A stretch of 64,000 nt of DNA. Origin: Micromussa lordhowensis (lineage: Eukaryota; Cnidaria; Anthozoa; Scleractinia; Lobophylliidae). The stretch covers positions 33,493,506 through 33,557,505 of the forward strand of contig OZ026603.1 of assembly GCA_964020085.1 (NCBI GenBank). Reading direction: 5' to 3'. The notes under the pieces were generated by a model, which did no database searches, was not told where the DNA came from, and saw only the letters and a program-made list of their open reading frames with translations. A program made the position numbers and the translations under genes. Positions 44,740-56,100 of this stretch are shown here, one piece after another (the stretch's first letter is position 1; every line of letters begins with the position of its first letter).

Positions 44740-46272
44740 ATGACAATCAATAACACGGTGACTGCTCTTATCAGCGATGAGATGGTCTCACTTCTGATTC
44801 AGGGTGCTATCTGGGTTATGATAGCCATGACTATCTCTGTGATAACCTTGGCGATAGCCGTGATTTTCCTTCGATGGTATGTGCGTCAAAGATCGAAGAA
44901 TGCCCTTCCACATCTTCGCGCTGTGCGAGGCAAGGAGAAAGATTTCCGGCCTGTTGTTGTTGGATTTTTTCATCCTTACTGCAACGCAGGAGGTGGTGGA
45001 GAGAGAGTGCTGTGGACAGGCATTCGCGCTCTTCAGAATCGTTATAATTTTGTTCGCTGTGTTGTGTACACAGGGGACCCATATGTTAGTGGAAAGGAAA
45101 TTCTTCGAAAAGCCAGGCAGCGTTTCAACATCTCCTTGCCCAAGCCGGTTGAATTTGTCTTTTTAAAGAAAAGGCGCTGGGTTGAAGCGAATATGTATCC
45201 TTACTTCACTCTCCTGGGACAAAGCATAGGATCAATGTTGCTGGGCTGGGAAGCCCTTAACTGTTACTTGCCAGACATTTTCCTGGACACTATGGGTTAT
45301 GCCTTCACTTTGCCGCTGTTTCGTTATCTGGGTGGCTGTCAGGTTGGTTGCTATGTTCATTATCCAACCATCAGTACTGACATGTTGTCACGTGTTGGGG
45401 GCCAAACAGTTTCATACAACAATGCTTCTTTTATCAGCAATAGTCGCATTCTAAGCACCATCAAGTTACTTTATTATTACTTGTTTGCTGTAATTTATGG
45501 TCTGGCTGGGTCTTGTGCTCAAGTTGTCATGGTGAATTCATCATGGACATATGGCCATATCTTGACGTTATGGAGGAAGAAGGACCAGACATCCATAGTT
45601 TATCCACCTTGTGACACAAAGGCTTTCTTAGAATTGCCAATAAAGATTGGCAGTGCTGACATCAATGAAGATGATGATGACAGCATCCACTCCATAGTAT
45701 CTGTAGGACAGTTCAGACCAGAGAAAGATCACCCACTCCAACTGCGATCCTTTCATGAGTTCCTCAAATGCAAAATGGCAAAAGACCGACACAAATACAA
45801 ACTAATTCTTGTTGGGAGCTGCCGCAATCAAGAAGACACAGACAGAGTAAATTCTCTGAGACAGCTGGCTTCAAAGCTTGGAATCCAAAGCAACATGGAG
45901 TTTGCTTTGAATGTTTCCTTTGAGAAACTCAAGTCTTACCTTGCAGAGGCAACCATTGGCCTTCACACAATGTGGAATGAGCACTTTGGGATTGGTGTTG
46001 TGGAGTGCATGGCCAGTGGTGCTATTGTTTTGGCTCATGACTCAGGGGGTCCTAGAATGGACATTGTCATTGAATGGGATGGAAAGCCAACAGGGTTTTT
46101 GGCAAGTGACGAGAAAAGCTATTCCTCTGCCATGGAGACGATCTTTGCCCTCTCACCAGAGGAGAGAAGTGTCATTTGCCACAATGCAAGGGAGAGTGTC
46201 AACAGATTTTCAGAGGAAGCGTTTGAAAATGGATTTCTTCAATGTACTGAGCCCCTGTTCATGAGTGTGTAA
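44740..46272 (+). CDS. ALG11: GDP-mannose:Man3GlcNAc2-PP-dolichol alpha-1,2-mannosyltransferase ALG11
   Basis: An ER-membrane glycosyltransferase (GT4 type) that adds the fourth and fifth mannoses, on the cytosolic face, to the lipid-linked N-glycan precursor. A single uninterrupted frame of 510 residues, against about 492 in human. One hydrophobic segment lies near residues 17-46, then [17 protein letters not shown] (from about residue 73), [50 protein letters not shown] and the family E-x7-E motif EHFGIGVVE (Glu414 and Glu422). The frame is open upstream of 44740 without homology; ATG 44740 is preferred for its good context and a length that fits the family. No intron is seen, unlike human ALG11. 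With no poly-A scar or flanking direct repeats noticed, I cannot tell an old retrocopy from intron loss or an ancestral intronless gene. All motifs are intact. Confidence 0.96.
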   Translation: MTINNTVTALISDEMVSLLIQGAIWVMIAMTISVITLAIAVIFLRWYVRQRSKNALPHLRAVRGKEKDFRPVVVGFFHPYCNAGGGGERVLWTGIRALQNRYNFVRCVVYTGDPYVSGKEILRKARQRFNISLPKPVEFVFLKKRRWVEANMYPYFTLLGQSIGSMLLGWEALNCYLPDIFLDTMGYAFTLPLFRYLGGCQVGCYVHYPTISTDMLSRVGGQTVSYNNASFISNSRILSTIKLLYYYLFAVIYGLAGSCAQVVMVNSSWTYGHILTLWRKKDQTSIVYPPCDTKAFLELPIKIGSADINEDDDDSIHSIVSVGQFRPEKDHPLQLRSFHEFLKCKMAKDRHKYKLILVGSCRNQEDTDRVNSLRQLASKLGIQSNMEFALNVSFEKLKSYLAEATIGLHTMWNEHFGIGVVECMASGAIVLAHDSGGPRMDIVIEWDGKPTGFLASDEKSYSSAMETIFALSPEERSVICHNARESVNRFSEEAFENGFLQCTEPLFMSV

Positions 46273-46344
46273 TACCCATCTTCAGGACATTGAGGAATAC
46301 TGTATTTACAAAGGATTCTTCAATAGAATGAAGCAGGTGTGTTA

Positions 46345-46590
46345 AAGGGGCTATGTCACGATATTTTGAGTTATTTCTACCGTTGACAAAATTACCTTTA
46401 AATTGAAGGAAACCTGAAAATGCTTTAGAAAGATTGGAAAACACTAAAGAGATAATAATAAGCCATAAAGGAACAAGGATGGTTAAGGATGGAGAAGATT
46501 GACACGGATTACAAACAACAATGTTGAAAAATTTAGGCTAAATTTTTCAAACCGTTTAACCGTGACACAGCTCCTTTAAGCCTATAATAC
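46345..46590. repeat. Dispersed repeat, copy C, in ALG11 3' UTR
   Basis: ACCTTTAAATTGAAGGAAACC, CCATAAAGGAACAAGGATGG, GGAGAAGATTGACACGGATT, TTTAGGCTAAA and CCGTGACACAGCTCC repeat the order seen at 18740-18955. Confidence 0.7.
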
Positions 46591-46952
46591 TCCATCTTGA
46601 CAGTTCAGAGGGGATATCCCATTGTCAGCAAGAACTCAATGTGCAGCATGGCCTCAGCTATAAGTACATCATATTTTATCAACCTCTTACTGCAATCAGT
46701 AAACATTGTAACCTCCCAAGACTGCAATTAGAACAGATTTGGAAAAAAATAGCATTCTTAAATTCATGTTCGGTGATAAAAATAATTAACAAACAGCACA
46801 ACAAAAATCCAGTAGTGCTATTAAAATCAAATGATTTACTGCTGTTTACTAGTAAAGAGTTAACTTTAGGTTCCTAGTTGGTAGTCTCTAGGTTTGGTTG
46901 AAATAGTGAAATTGTTACGAAATTGTTATAGTTATTTTGGAGAATTGAAATC

Positions 46953-46958
46953 AATAAA
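46953..46958 (+). terminator. Candidate ALG11 polyadenylation signal
   Basis: AATAAA about 680 bp after the stop codon; the first clean hexamer after the gene. Confidence 0.4.
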
Positions 46959-49793
46959 ACTGTATGGTTTGTGTTTGGGGAGGTCTCTGCAGTCATAGTG
47001 CACATTTCTGAAATTGGTTAGGAACAGTGACAGAGTGGGATTAGGGATAACTTCCTAACCCTCAAAAATGCCCCATTGGGTGCGAATCTCAAAAAGTCTC
47101 AGCTGACCAAGCTCCTACCAGAAGCATGCCCATTGCAGGACTACTTTGACAGATTCTGGAGGTGCAAAGGCAGTTTACTGAAACCAACTTGCCTCGGGTA
47201 GATGGGGCTCATAGCTTGGGTGGGCAGCCCATCTAAGAAAAGAAAACTTTGATTCTACACCAGTGTAGATGGCCACCCTTTAGCCCTTGCTGGTAACCAT
47301 CTAGGGGCACGAAAACCCCAAGAGGAAACCAATTGGCTCTCCAACTTGGGGGTTGGGAAGATGGCTAGTATCCCTGTCCCGTGAAAAAGCATAACCGAAA
47401 CAGAGCAAGTATTAGTGACATTACAGTGCCATATGGTGCGGTGACTTAGAAGTTCCACAAGGAACAAAAGGGTATAAACAAGAGAAGACACTGAAGTGTT
47501 GTTTTGTCACAATATTGGGAGATGTGTTTGGTATAGAGAAGTAAGAGCTTGGTAAGATACTACACAATTTACACTGTTTTGTGTTGTTCCAGAAATATTC
47601 ATACCCCAGCGCCTCCCCCTGAAATACTTAATGCCTTGCCTTAAGGTTCACGTTTCACCACCCCACCCTGCAGGAATTTCTTGTGGCCTTCTAAGGATAT
47701 GTGTATGGAACTGGTCAGTGTAACACTAGCAAAGAAACTTGCTCCTACCAGTGAACAACTTGTTTTCACTGCCACTTGCTTTGGGTTGAGTAAAAGTTCA
47801 GGCAGTCATTAAGAACCCTAAATTATGACTAACCATTTATTGACTTGATACATTGTATATACATGTATGTTGAGGATTCTACAATGTGATATTACTCTTT
47901 TGTGATATTACTCTTTTTGTCTGAAATATATTAAAATGCGACAAGATGCAAAATATTTTGCAAGCTATGATTTAAGTACAAGGAGATGTAAAGGTCATTT
48001 TGATACTGTTGTGAAGATGAATCATCACTTAAAGTGTAACTACTCAAGTCAGCCAGATGACCAATCAGAGTTTAAGAGTTTTTACTATTTTTTTTTATTT
48101 TAGAATATAATTTTTGCTCCCTTAGTTCAGAGTCACTTCATTGCTACTGTATGTTAAATAACATTTTGGCTGCAACTCAGTTCAGAATTATTTTGTTGCT
48201 GGGTTCAGAGTAGTTCTGGACAAAGTCTGTTTTGTTGACGCATTCAGACTGCTAATTTGTCCCTCCTACCTATCGCAGCTGGATTCAGATTTTTTCATTT
48301 ACGAGATTCAGAGTAATTTTGCTGCTCAGATGTTACAGTTTTCTTTAATTAAAGCTAAACAGTTCAGAATTGGTTTTGTGACGGTTACTTATGTTGAACA
48401 GTTTAGCTAACATTTCCATTATTTACCACAAATTCAGTTCTTGGAATTTCAACAATGCTTTCAGTGCAGTGGAAGAAAATGAAATCCTGATTATCTTGTT
48501 TGACTGCATCAGAAAGCTTCCCAGTTATTGCACCAGTTATGTGGATTTACATTTCACATGGACTTTGGTGTGATCAAATTCACAAGTCACAAAATGGACA
48601 CTCCTCTCCTGAGACCTTAAAATAGTGTTAAACTTAGTTTAAATAAAACAAAGATAATCTTAACACAATAATAGTTGTACATCATTTGATAATTATCTTT
48701 ACCATTAATAGTTATTTCTTAGGTTCTTTCCTGTGCATCATGTAATTTATATGTATCTTACTTATATTTGAGATAACACTGAATAATATTTCATCTGTAA
48801 AACTTAGTTTTTTGACTTTTAAACAACTTCCCATGCAAACTTTTCTCTGTCTGGAAAAAGAAAGAAAAAAAAACAAAGCATTTCATTAGTCAGAGACACT
48901 GGCCCTCTGCATTTTCACTACTACAATGAAGCTCTTATTACTGGAGATGTACCACTGAACGGGGCCACACTTTTGCAACTGGACTGACTATAGATCACTA
49001 TAGCTCAGTGGAGTTGCATTTTCAATTGAGCGAACCCATCGACAAAAAGTGACAGAATTGGTACTGTTTAATTTTTATTTGCAAGTTAAGTGACTACATA
49101 AATTAAGGTGAGCATAACAGTTGGCCACAGGATAAACTCCATAATAACATGGGGCAAAGGCTCTGTTCTTTATCAATTTTTATTTAAATATACGCATTAT
49201 TTAGAAAACTAACCTTACAACACTACGACAAAGGCTCTTAGAAACCACTAGCACAGACCCAAATACCCACACCTCCCCCCTGGGAATTCAGGCACTGGTC
49301 AGAGTCACCTGGAAGTCTTAATTAACCAACAAGCTGAAAAAGTGACAGAACAGTCACAGGTAGCCTGACAGGGATTGATGAATAACATTACCCCATCCTA
49401 AATGCTTCATGCTACAAAAACTGGGATTAAAGCTCCCAAGTTTGATTTTCCGCTTTTTCCCCTTTTCACTATTATTTGAAAACTTGAGAGCTAAATGCAT
49501 TTAAAGATGATTTCCAGTGCGTACTGCGCAGTCTCAGCAGCCTAACATTTATAAATATTATAAGTTCCCACTCGATGGAATGTGAATCAATGCTTCTTAT
49601 TATGAACCACATACCTTATTTTTGAGACCTTTCAAATTCTTTTTCCAACAACTTCATTGATTTTTACAGCTGCAAAGTTGTTTTATTAAGTGATATGAGA
49701 AAGGCCGAAGCATAAAGCTCTGACTGCTTTGCATCCAGAGTGGCGGTTGTTTTGAAACTTTGAATTTACTTTATGTAAGTAGTTGCAAAATGT
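46959..49793. other. Gene-free region with degenerate TTCAGA tandem motifs
   Basis: No convincing gene. At 48123-48330 the motif TTCAGA-T--TTTTG-TGCT recurs about six times at 35-45 bp. A 17-bp pair, GATATTACTCTTTTGT, is at 47887-47920. A SINE 3' fragment (GCTTCATGCTAC) is at about 49365-49440. Confidence 0.5.
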
Positions 49794-51605
49794 TTACATT
49801 TTGTGACCTCTTACATAAAACAAACTCTCGAGAGTGCACAGTACGGACTGGAAATCATCTTTAGAGAAGATAAGATATTTGTAACCATGCAGTAATGAAA
49901 ATGAAAGCATTAAAGGGTTGAAATTACCACAGTTTGATAAGTACTCAGCCACTTTCTGTTGGCTGTTCGCTTTAGCCATGGCCAGCGCTGTGTTTCCTTT
50001 CTTTGATTTCATTCTGAAGTCTGCACCTTGCAAAACCAAGTACTTAACACAGGTCAGATGCCCATTTCTTGCAGCAACATGCAGAGGTGTGCAACCTGAT
50101 ATGTCGGCAAGCTCAACATCCCCACCATGTTGAATAAGTAACTTCAAGACCTCCAGGTGCCCATTAGCAGATGCCTTGTGTATAGCAGTGGAGCCAGATT
50201 CATCAAACTCTTTTGGGCTCTAAAACACAACTACACATCAGACTAACCAAAAAAGATTATAAGCTAAACCAAGGTGGTAGTGTGAAACCATAACAACGAG
50301 TCAAAAACTCTAGTCTGTTTTAGAAAAATAACAGAAATGACAAAAAAAAAAACTTGTTAGAGTATGTGCTTCATCCCCCATCTCTCATTTTCAATCTTCA
50401 ATCAATCAACTTCTTTCCTCAGTCAACATAACCTATACCTTTTAAACACTTAATCTTCTGTATAACCTGTATATAGCTTATATTTGTTCTAGATACCCAT
50501 TTTTCTATGCGTAACTGACTGATATGTCATGCTAATTGTTTGTATGTGCCAGTGACCAACACGAAAGCCTATGCTACTTTGGTCACTGAGCACATTTATT
50601 TTGGTCATGTAATGTTCTATATTTTCTTTTTTTTTCCATTTGATGTAATCTTCGTAAATGTGGTTAATGTTATAATTTTGTAAATGGTACAAAACAATAA
50701 AAATCTCACACCTTTTCTTCTCACTCAATTTCATTTTTGTTACATTTTTCCACAAACTGTACAACTAAAAAGAATACTATTTGAATAACATCTGGCCGCA
50801 TTGGGAACAGATTTAACAATTGAAAATGTATTTATATTGATATCACTGGCTGGCAAGACTTGCATGTACATATAAACATAATAACTCATATGATTTCAAG
50901 TAAGGTTAAATCATTCTTATGAAATGAAATAAGTTACTCAGATATCACTCATTTAAAGTAAGGACTGAGCCATCTTGAATTAAACTGATGGTTTGGAGTA
51001 AATGTAACAACAATATAACCTTAAATATATTATTTTAGATTTTTTTAAAACATGTAACTTAAGCTTAAATTTATTTGAGCTTAATGATAATTTTTGTGAA
51101 TGTTGAATAATTTACAGACAAATTTAAATCAAACTTACCTAAGTTAAAAGAGTAATTTGGAAGTCTCCTATACATGTACACAGTAAAACTCTCACCTGTC
51201 CATTTGCAAGGGCTTGGGAAGTCTCTCGCGTATCTCCCGTGAATGCTAAATGAAAAACGAAATGAATTAACCAAGATCTTCTCGATCTCATGAATACACA
51301 ATAAATAAACGTAGTACATTTAGTACAAGAATCGTTGCCTGAAGAGTTGTTCGTGAACAATCGTCCATGTAACTCGCTGAAAATCGAAGAACAGCAATAT
51401 TAGCTTAAATGCCGCCTTCGATCGATCAAACTCGAAGCTTTATTAAACAGAAGATTTGTATTTGTTCAAATATTTTTTGAACTCTTTGAATGCCGCAGCT
51501 AGTTACTTCACTGCTTTCTACATCTCGCCAAAACACAGTTTAATTGGGAAAGGACGTAACGCAGTTTTCTTCGAGACACGACACCTGCCGTGATATGACC
51601 TCCAT
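49794..51605 (-). CDS. Small ankyrin-repeat protein (3 repeats), tentative three-exon model
   Basis: The firm part is the exon 50217 down to 49928 or further: ankyrin repeat 1 (GSTAIHKASANGHLEVLKLL), repeat 2 (GCTPLHVAARNGHLTCVKYL) and repeat 3 (GNTALAMAKANSQQKVAEYL). These helix-turn-helix modules bind proteins. The frame runs on to a stop at 49794, but a GTAATT donor just after YLSNCG (49927-49922) could lead to an unseen further exon. Upstream, exon 51245-51196 (HSREIRERLPKPLQMD) has good TTTAG and CAG|GTGAG borders. A possible first exon, 51605-51585, starts with AAAATGG and ends CAG|GTGTCG. The join to the ankyrin exon needs the second AG of TTTTAGAG to keep phase. In this model the protein has 164 residues. 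Specific orthologue not recognised. An alternative upstream frame at 51893-52097 also ends at a donor-like GTAAAT. Confidence 0.6.
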
Positions 51606-52146
51606 TTTACACTCCGAGACCGTCCATTCCAAGTCCACGATTTTCCGTTGAAAGTAAACTATATAACTTTAAACTTTATATGACTAAGCATCACACATTT
51701 CATTTTACGTACCAGCCTCGTGGAGGTTTGGTACGGTTCGTACTGGCACGCCGTTTTTACAGATCATCCTGTAGTGTATAAGTGTATAACTCAAATGCAA
51801 ATATAAAATATGACCACCAAAACAAAACACGTCGCTCCGTCGCTCAGGAGAATGTCAATTTGTTCGCCATATTGAAATGTAAATAAGATTTACCTTTAGC
51901 ACCAGTCCTACGCCGGTGACTTCTCCAATCTCACCCCTCTCACCCGCGGGATTGTAATTTACCCTGGGTACCGGAGTCAGTACCGGAAGATTCTTTCTGG
52001 CGAGGAGCATTGGACCCGCCAAAGCGCTATAAGACGCTGTACGCGCAGAGCGGAGACGCCAAGTTGTCGGTGGTGAAAAAGCCTTCACGTTTTGCAATCG
52101 AGGGTTGGAATCGCGGATTCGCCGCTCATAGAAACACCCTCTTGGG

Positions 52147-52434
52147 CAAGTTAAGGTAAAGCTGCAGCTTATCCCACTTCTGTAGCACGAAGTGACTACG
52201 AGTATTTCTACTTGTCACGGGATGGAATGCTAGTCTATCGCAGGGTTACCCCCCCCCCCCCTCCCAGCATCAAATTCGCTCATTTGCACACCTGGGCGAA
52301 GAGAGGCACTGTGAGAGTAAAGTGTCTTTGCCCAAGAACACAACGCAATGTCCCCGGCCAGGACTCGAACCCAGACCGTTTGAACCGGAGACGAGCGCAC
52401 TAACCATGAGGCCACCGCACCTCCACGTAGCAAT
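52147..52434 (-). mobile_element. tRNA-derived SINE, minus orientation, with poly-C run
   Basis: On the minus strand, GGTGCGGTGGCCTCATGGTT and CTGGGTTCGAGTCCTGG mark the tRNA-like head; body and tail match 6052-6365. A run of about 14 C lies at 52249-52262. It sits between the ankyrin gene and BRCA2. Confidence 0.8.
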
Positions 52435-53143
52435 GGATACCAAGCACAAAATTACCTTCGCCTTTATTTAACGTTTTCGCATTTGAATCCACGATTAATA
52501 CATCTAGGGCGAACAAATTTAACATCGTCATTTAACGCCTTGAACCATAACGGTTTAACCACAAATTAATTATTTTTCAATGAAAACAACAACTTACTTA
52601 GCCAGACGCGAATGTCTGTATTAACAGTCTCTAATTTGTTCAAACCCATTCATAACATGACTAGAAAACAACTTACACCATACTCTTATAATTTTTTTCT
52701 TTTCGGTTCGTTAACTAAATAATTTTTATCTCTTTCTTATTAAACTTTATGTAAAAAAGGAATTTTTTCTTGTAAACAAAATTTTAAAGGCTTTATCTCT
52801 TCAATATAGTGGAATTACGATATTTCATTCATTTGTTTTTGATTTCTGTATAGATATTTTTTACGTGTTCTAATAGAAGAAATAAATGACGGCGCCATCA
52901 AAATATCCACATTAACTGGATAACGTTTGAACAGTCAGCCGTTCGAATGTTAACCCAAGAGGTCCGTGCAGTCCTATTTCCCTTTAAACAGCGTTTCCTG
53001 GCTTTTATGTGAAGGCCTCAGACGGTACCCACCAAAAAGTATTCCCTTAATATACAGTCGAACCCTCGGAGGTACTATATCAATTGTGTTTGAACTGATA
53101 GCAGTTCGAGCTGTGCAGTACTTTCCAGTTTGTCTACACTATT
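52435..53143. other. AT-rich 3' flank of BRCA2
   Basis: No gene seen; no clear polyadenylation hexamer just downstream of the BRCA2 stop on the minus strand. Confidence 0.4.
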
Positions 53144-56100
53144 TCACCGTTCAAGCCGAACATTTCCCGGCGTTCCAACTTGTCGTGGTCTTTTGAATTC
53201 TCTTCTGACACTAGCTGGGATGGAACTGGGGAGAGGTGAGAGGGGAGGTGGCTCAGCGATGCTGTCTAATAACTTCCGTTTTGACTGCTTCGACTTCTCG
53301 TGTGCTCTGACACTAGGCGTGACCAGATTAGCAGGCTCCTCGACGCTGGAAGCATTCAATTTGTGTGACAGCGCGTGCTTGTCGCATGAAGTTGATTGGC
53401 CTAATCCAGCTAAGCGATATTCTTGGCCGTTGAGACTTGAGCTGTCATTTTCCTGGAATAGAGACAGTATACATGGGTTATTGATCAAGCTTGTTCGGTC
53501 AAGATGGCTGGATATTTGCCAAGTAAAAAGAACGAGGCCAATATCCAGCAGTCTTGACCGACCAAGCAATGGCTTTCGGGAAATTGTTCTTGTGAGACAT
53601 GGCGGGAAATCGCGAGCGCGCAAGATAGCTCCATCCTGCCCGCTCGGGTAGCCAATCACAGCCTAGGATTCGGTTCATCTTGCTCGCTCGCGGAACTAGC
53701 CATGTAATAAGGTAGAATAATACCTATCTAAAAATTGTGTTCTGATGGGATATATCCCCAGTCAAATTAGAAAGGAAACCGTTTACGGTTGATTTTGGCA
53801 ATCAGCTTTTCAGCTGGGATCAAAACTTGCTTTTAACAGAAAGCACAACGTAACAAACTCAAAAGGTAACGGGAGAAATTGTCCTATAGGACCAGAGCTT
53901 ATCCCGGTATATTTGAACTTCACCTCGATGGGCTGCTAGTCCATCGCAGGGTTATCCCCAGCATCGCTAGTACCCATTGATACACTCGGTTGGAAAGATA
54001 CACTGTTAGGGTAGAGAGACATATCAAAGAACTCAGCAACAAGACCTTAAGCAGGGTTCTATTCACTAAACAGTCACACTTGAAACTTTCATGAAATCAA
54101 AGTTTTCACCTTTGGCATAAAGAGCTTTGTACGCCTCGCACAACGAAATGATCAACGTGAAAAAGTGAGTAAATTATGAGGGTAAATCACGTAAGAAGAC
54201 AAGGCATCATAAAACGATCGTAGTTCTAAGGAGGCTCCTACGTACACTGCCAGTGGAATCCACTGTAACTGTGACATCCGTAGACTGCTGTCCCAGGACA
54301 GAATTGTAATTCGGAAGCTGGCTTGAGTCTGAAGATCGTCCGTACATACGCACGGTGTTGACTTTCACGTCCACTGGAGACACTCGATTCGGGCGAAATA
54401 TGGAATTCAAAGTCTGCTGAATGTGACACATGAAAAGGTTCATATCCTGCAAATAATAATAATGATGATGATGATGATGATGATGAAAATATCAGATAAT
54501 CGAGTGCACATATAGTACTATGATTGAACGCAACCAATCAGAATTTCAGGCAAAACAGGAAAATAAGACCCATCAGAACCAATTCTGCGCAGAGAGAGGT
54601 ACTCCGTACAGAACATACCGGTATACTGCGGTGCAGCTTTTGCAGGGCGGTCCGTAGATGCGGTTCACGGGGCTTTAGAGTCAGCGTTGAGAGTTCAGTG
54701 AAGGTCAGAGAGGGGCACTGGGCCCGGTCATCTGTTCGAACTGTTAGATTACTACAGCAGATGAAGGTACGAGGCTTGATAAGATCTTCTACAGCTACCG
54801 CCTGTGTTAAAGATGGCAAGAGTTAACTTTTCACCAAATTTGGGAGGTTAAGTCACAATACAGATGGAGGGGGAGTGAATAGGAGTATGTAAATCCGCCG
54901 ATCCGTGCCATTTTTTCTCTAAATCCGTTGATTTCAAATCCGGAACCGCATTGTTTGAAAACTTTCCGTGGTGTATTTTCACTCCAACAGCATGTAAGAT
55001 GTTTTTTTTTAGTTTACCTTCTTTCCCTGGGTTGGTGGGGTGCACTAAGCAGCATGGGTTTTGAGTCCATTTGTCTGAAATTATACATTACAACCATTTT
55101 GGTCTGCATTAAGGTATAGTTTGTGCGTACTGGCAGTTCAATCTAGGAAAGGAAATAATCGCATATTTTTGCTTTTGATATCGAATCTAAAGCATCAATA
55201 AAATGAAGATCAGTAGACCCTTTCTACGATCGATGCCGCGCTTTTTTGATTTAAGAAGACTGGCAACAGCAAACACAACAACAAACACAAGTTTCTCTTT
55301 CATCAAAACTACTTCAGCACTTTTTAGAAAGTTTTTTACGCGCCTTCGGACAATCCAGGATAGTCTTGGTGCGGAGTCCTCGGCCTATTTTGGAAATCAT
55401 CGGACATTAACTCACTTAGTTTTGTGTGAATGTTCATCGTAAACTAGTAGATGCCATTGTCAAGTTAGCGTAAACTGTAAGATAACGATTAAACAATTCC
55501 AATAAAAATGCCAAACCCGAATTTAGTCTCGTCCGAAAAAATAAGTTAAGTGGATAAAACACTAAAATAATGTTCCTAGCTGACCAAAGATTCGTAACAA
55601 AGGATACACAATCCGAACAGGTGGAGTCCAGAGTCCAGACTCCAGGCCAAAATTTACAGCCGACCCGTGCTCCGCCGTATTTTCGAAATCCGCCAATCCG
55701 TTCAATTTATCGCAAAAATCCGTAATCCTTGCGCTTTTTGTTAGCAAATCCGTCGATCCGCAAACCTATTCACCCCCTCCAGATGTAAATTGCTATTATA
55801 AAATAAGAAATAAAACAGAGAAAACCTTCAATCCTCCCCAGAACTTTATCGCCACTAAATTGAACTCCTCGTCTGACAGATAAACGGTCTGTATGCTGGA
55901 ACTAAAAACAAACGACAATGAACAACAAAATAAAACTTTCTTGTCCAGAATGATACAACTTGAAAAAGCACTTTCTGGCTTTCTGGCTTTCTGGCTTTCT
56001 GAACTCTCCGCAAGGTAACGAAACAACGATGTGGTTGAAATGGAAAACATGGAAAATTAATTTAACTACGCGTACTACCACATTGGTGGAGGAAGGGGGT

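Noticed and set aside
51855..52097. First exon of the ankyrin gene or a mitochondrial protein
   Set aside because: Begins without an ATG in a good context beside a SINE; a donor-like GTAAAT exists, but the 51605 start gives a simpler model.
53130..53651. 173-codon plus-strand frame
   Set aside because: Shadow of the BRCA2 last coding exon on the opposite strand, extended by its intron.
54207..54245. BRCA2 stop codon at 54207-54209
   Set aside because: The frame does end there, but a GTACGT donor at 54245 leads in phase to the 53452-53144 exon, which carries a BRCA2-like C-terminal RAD51 region.
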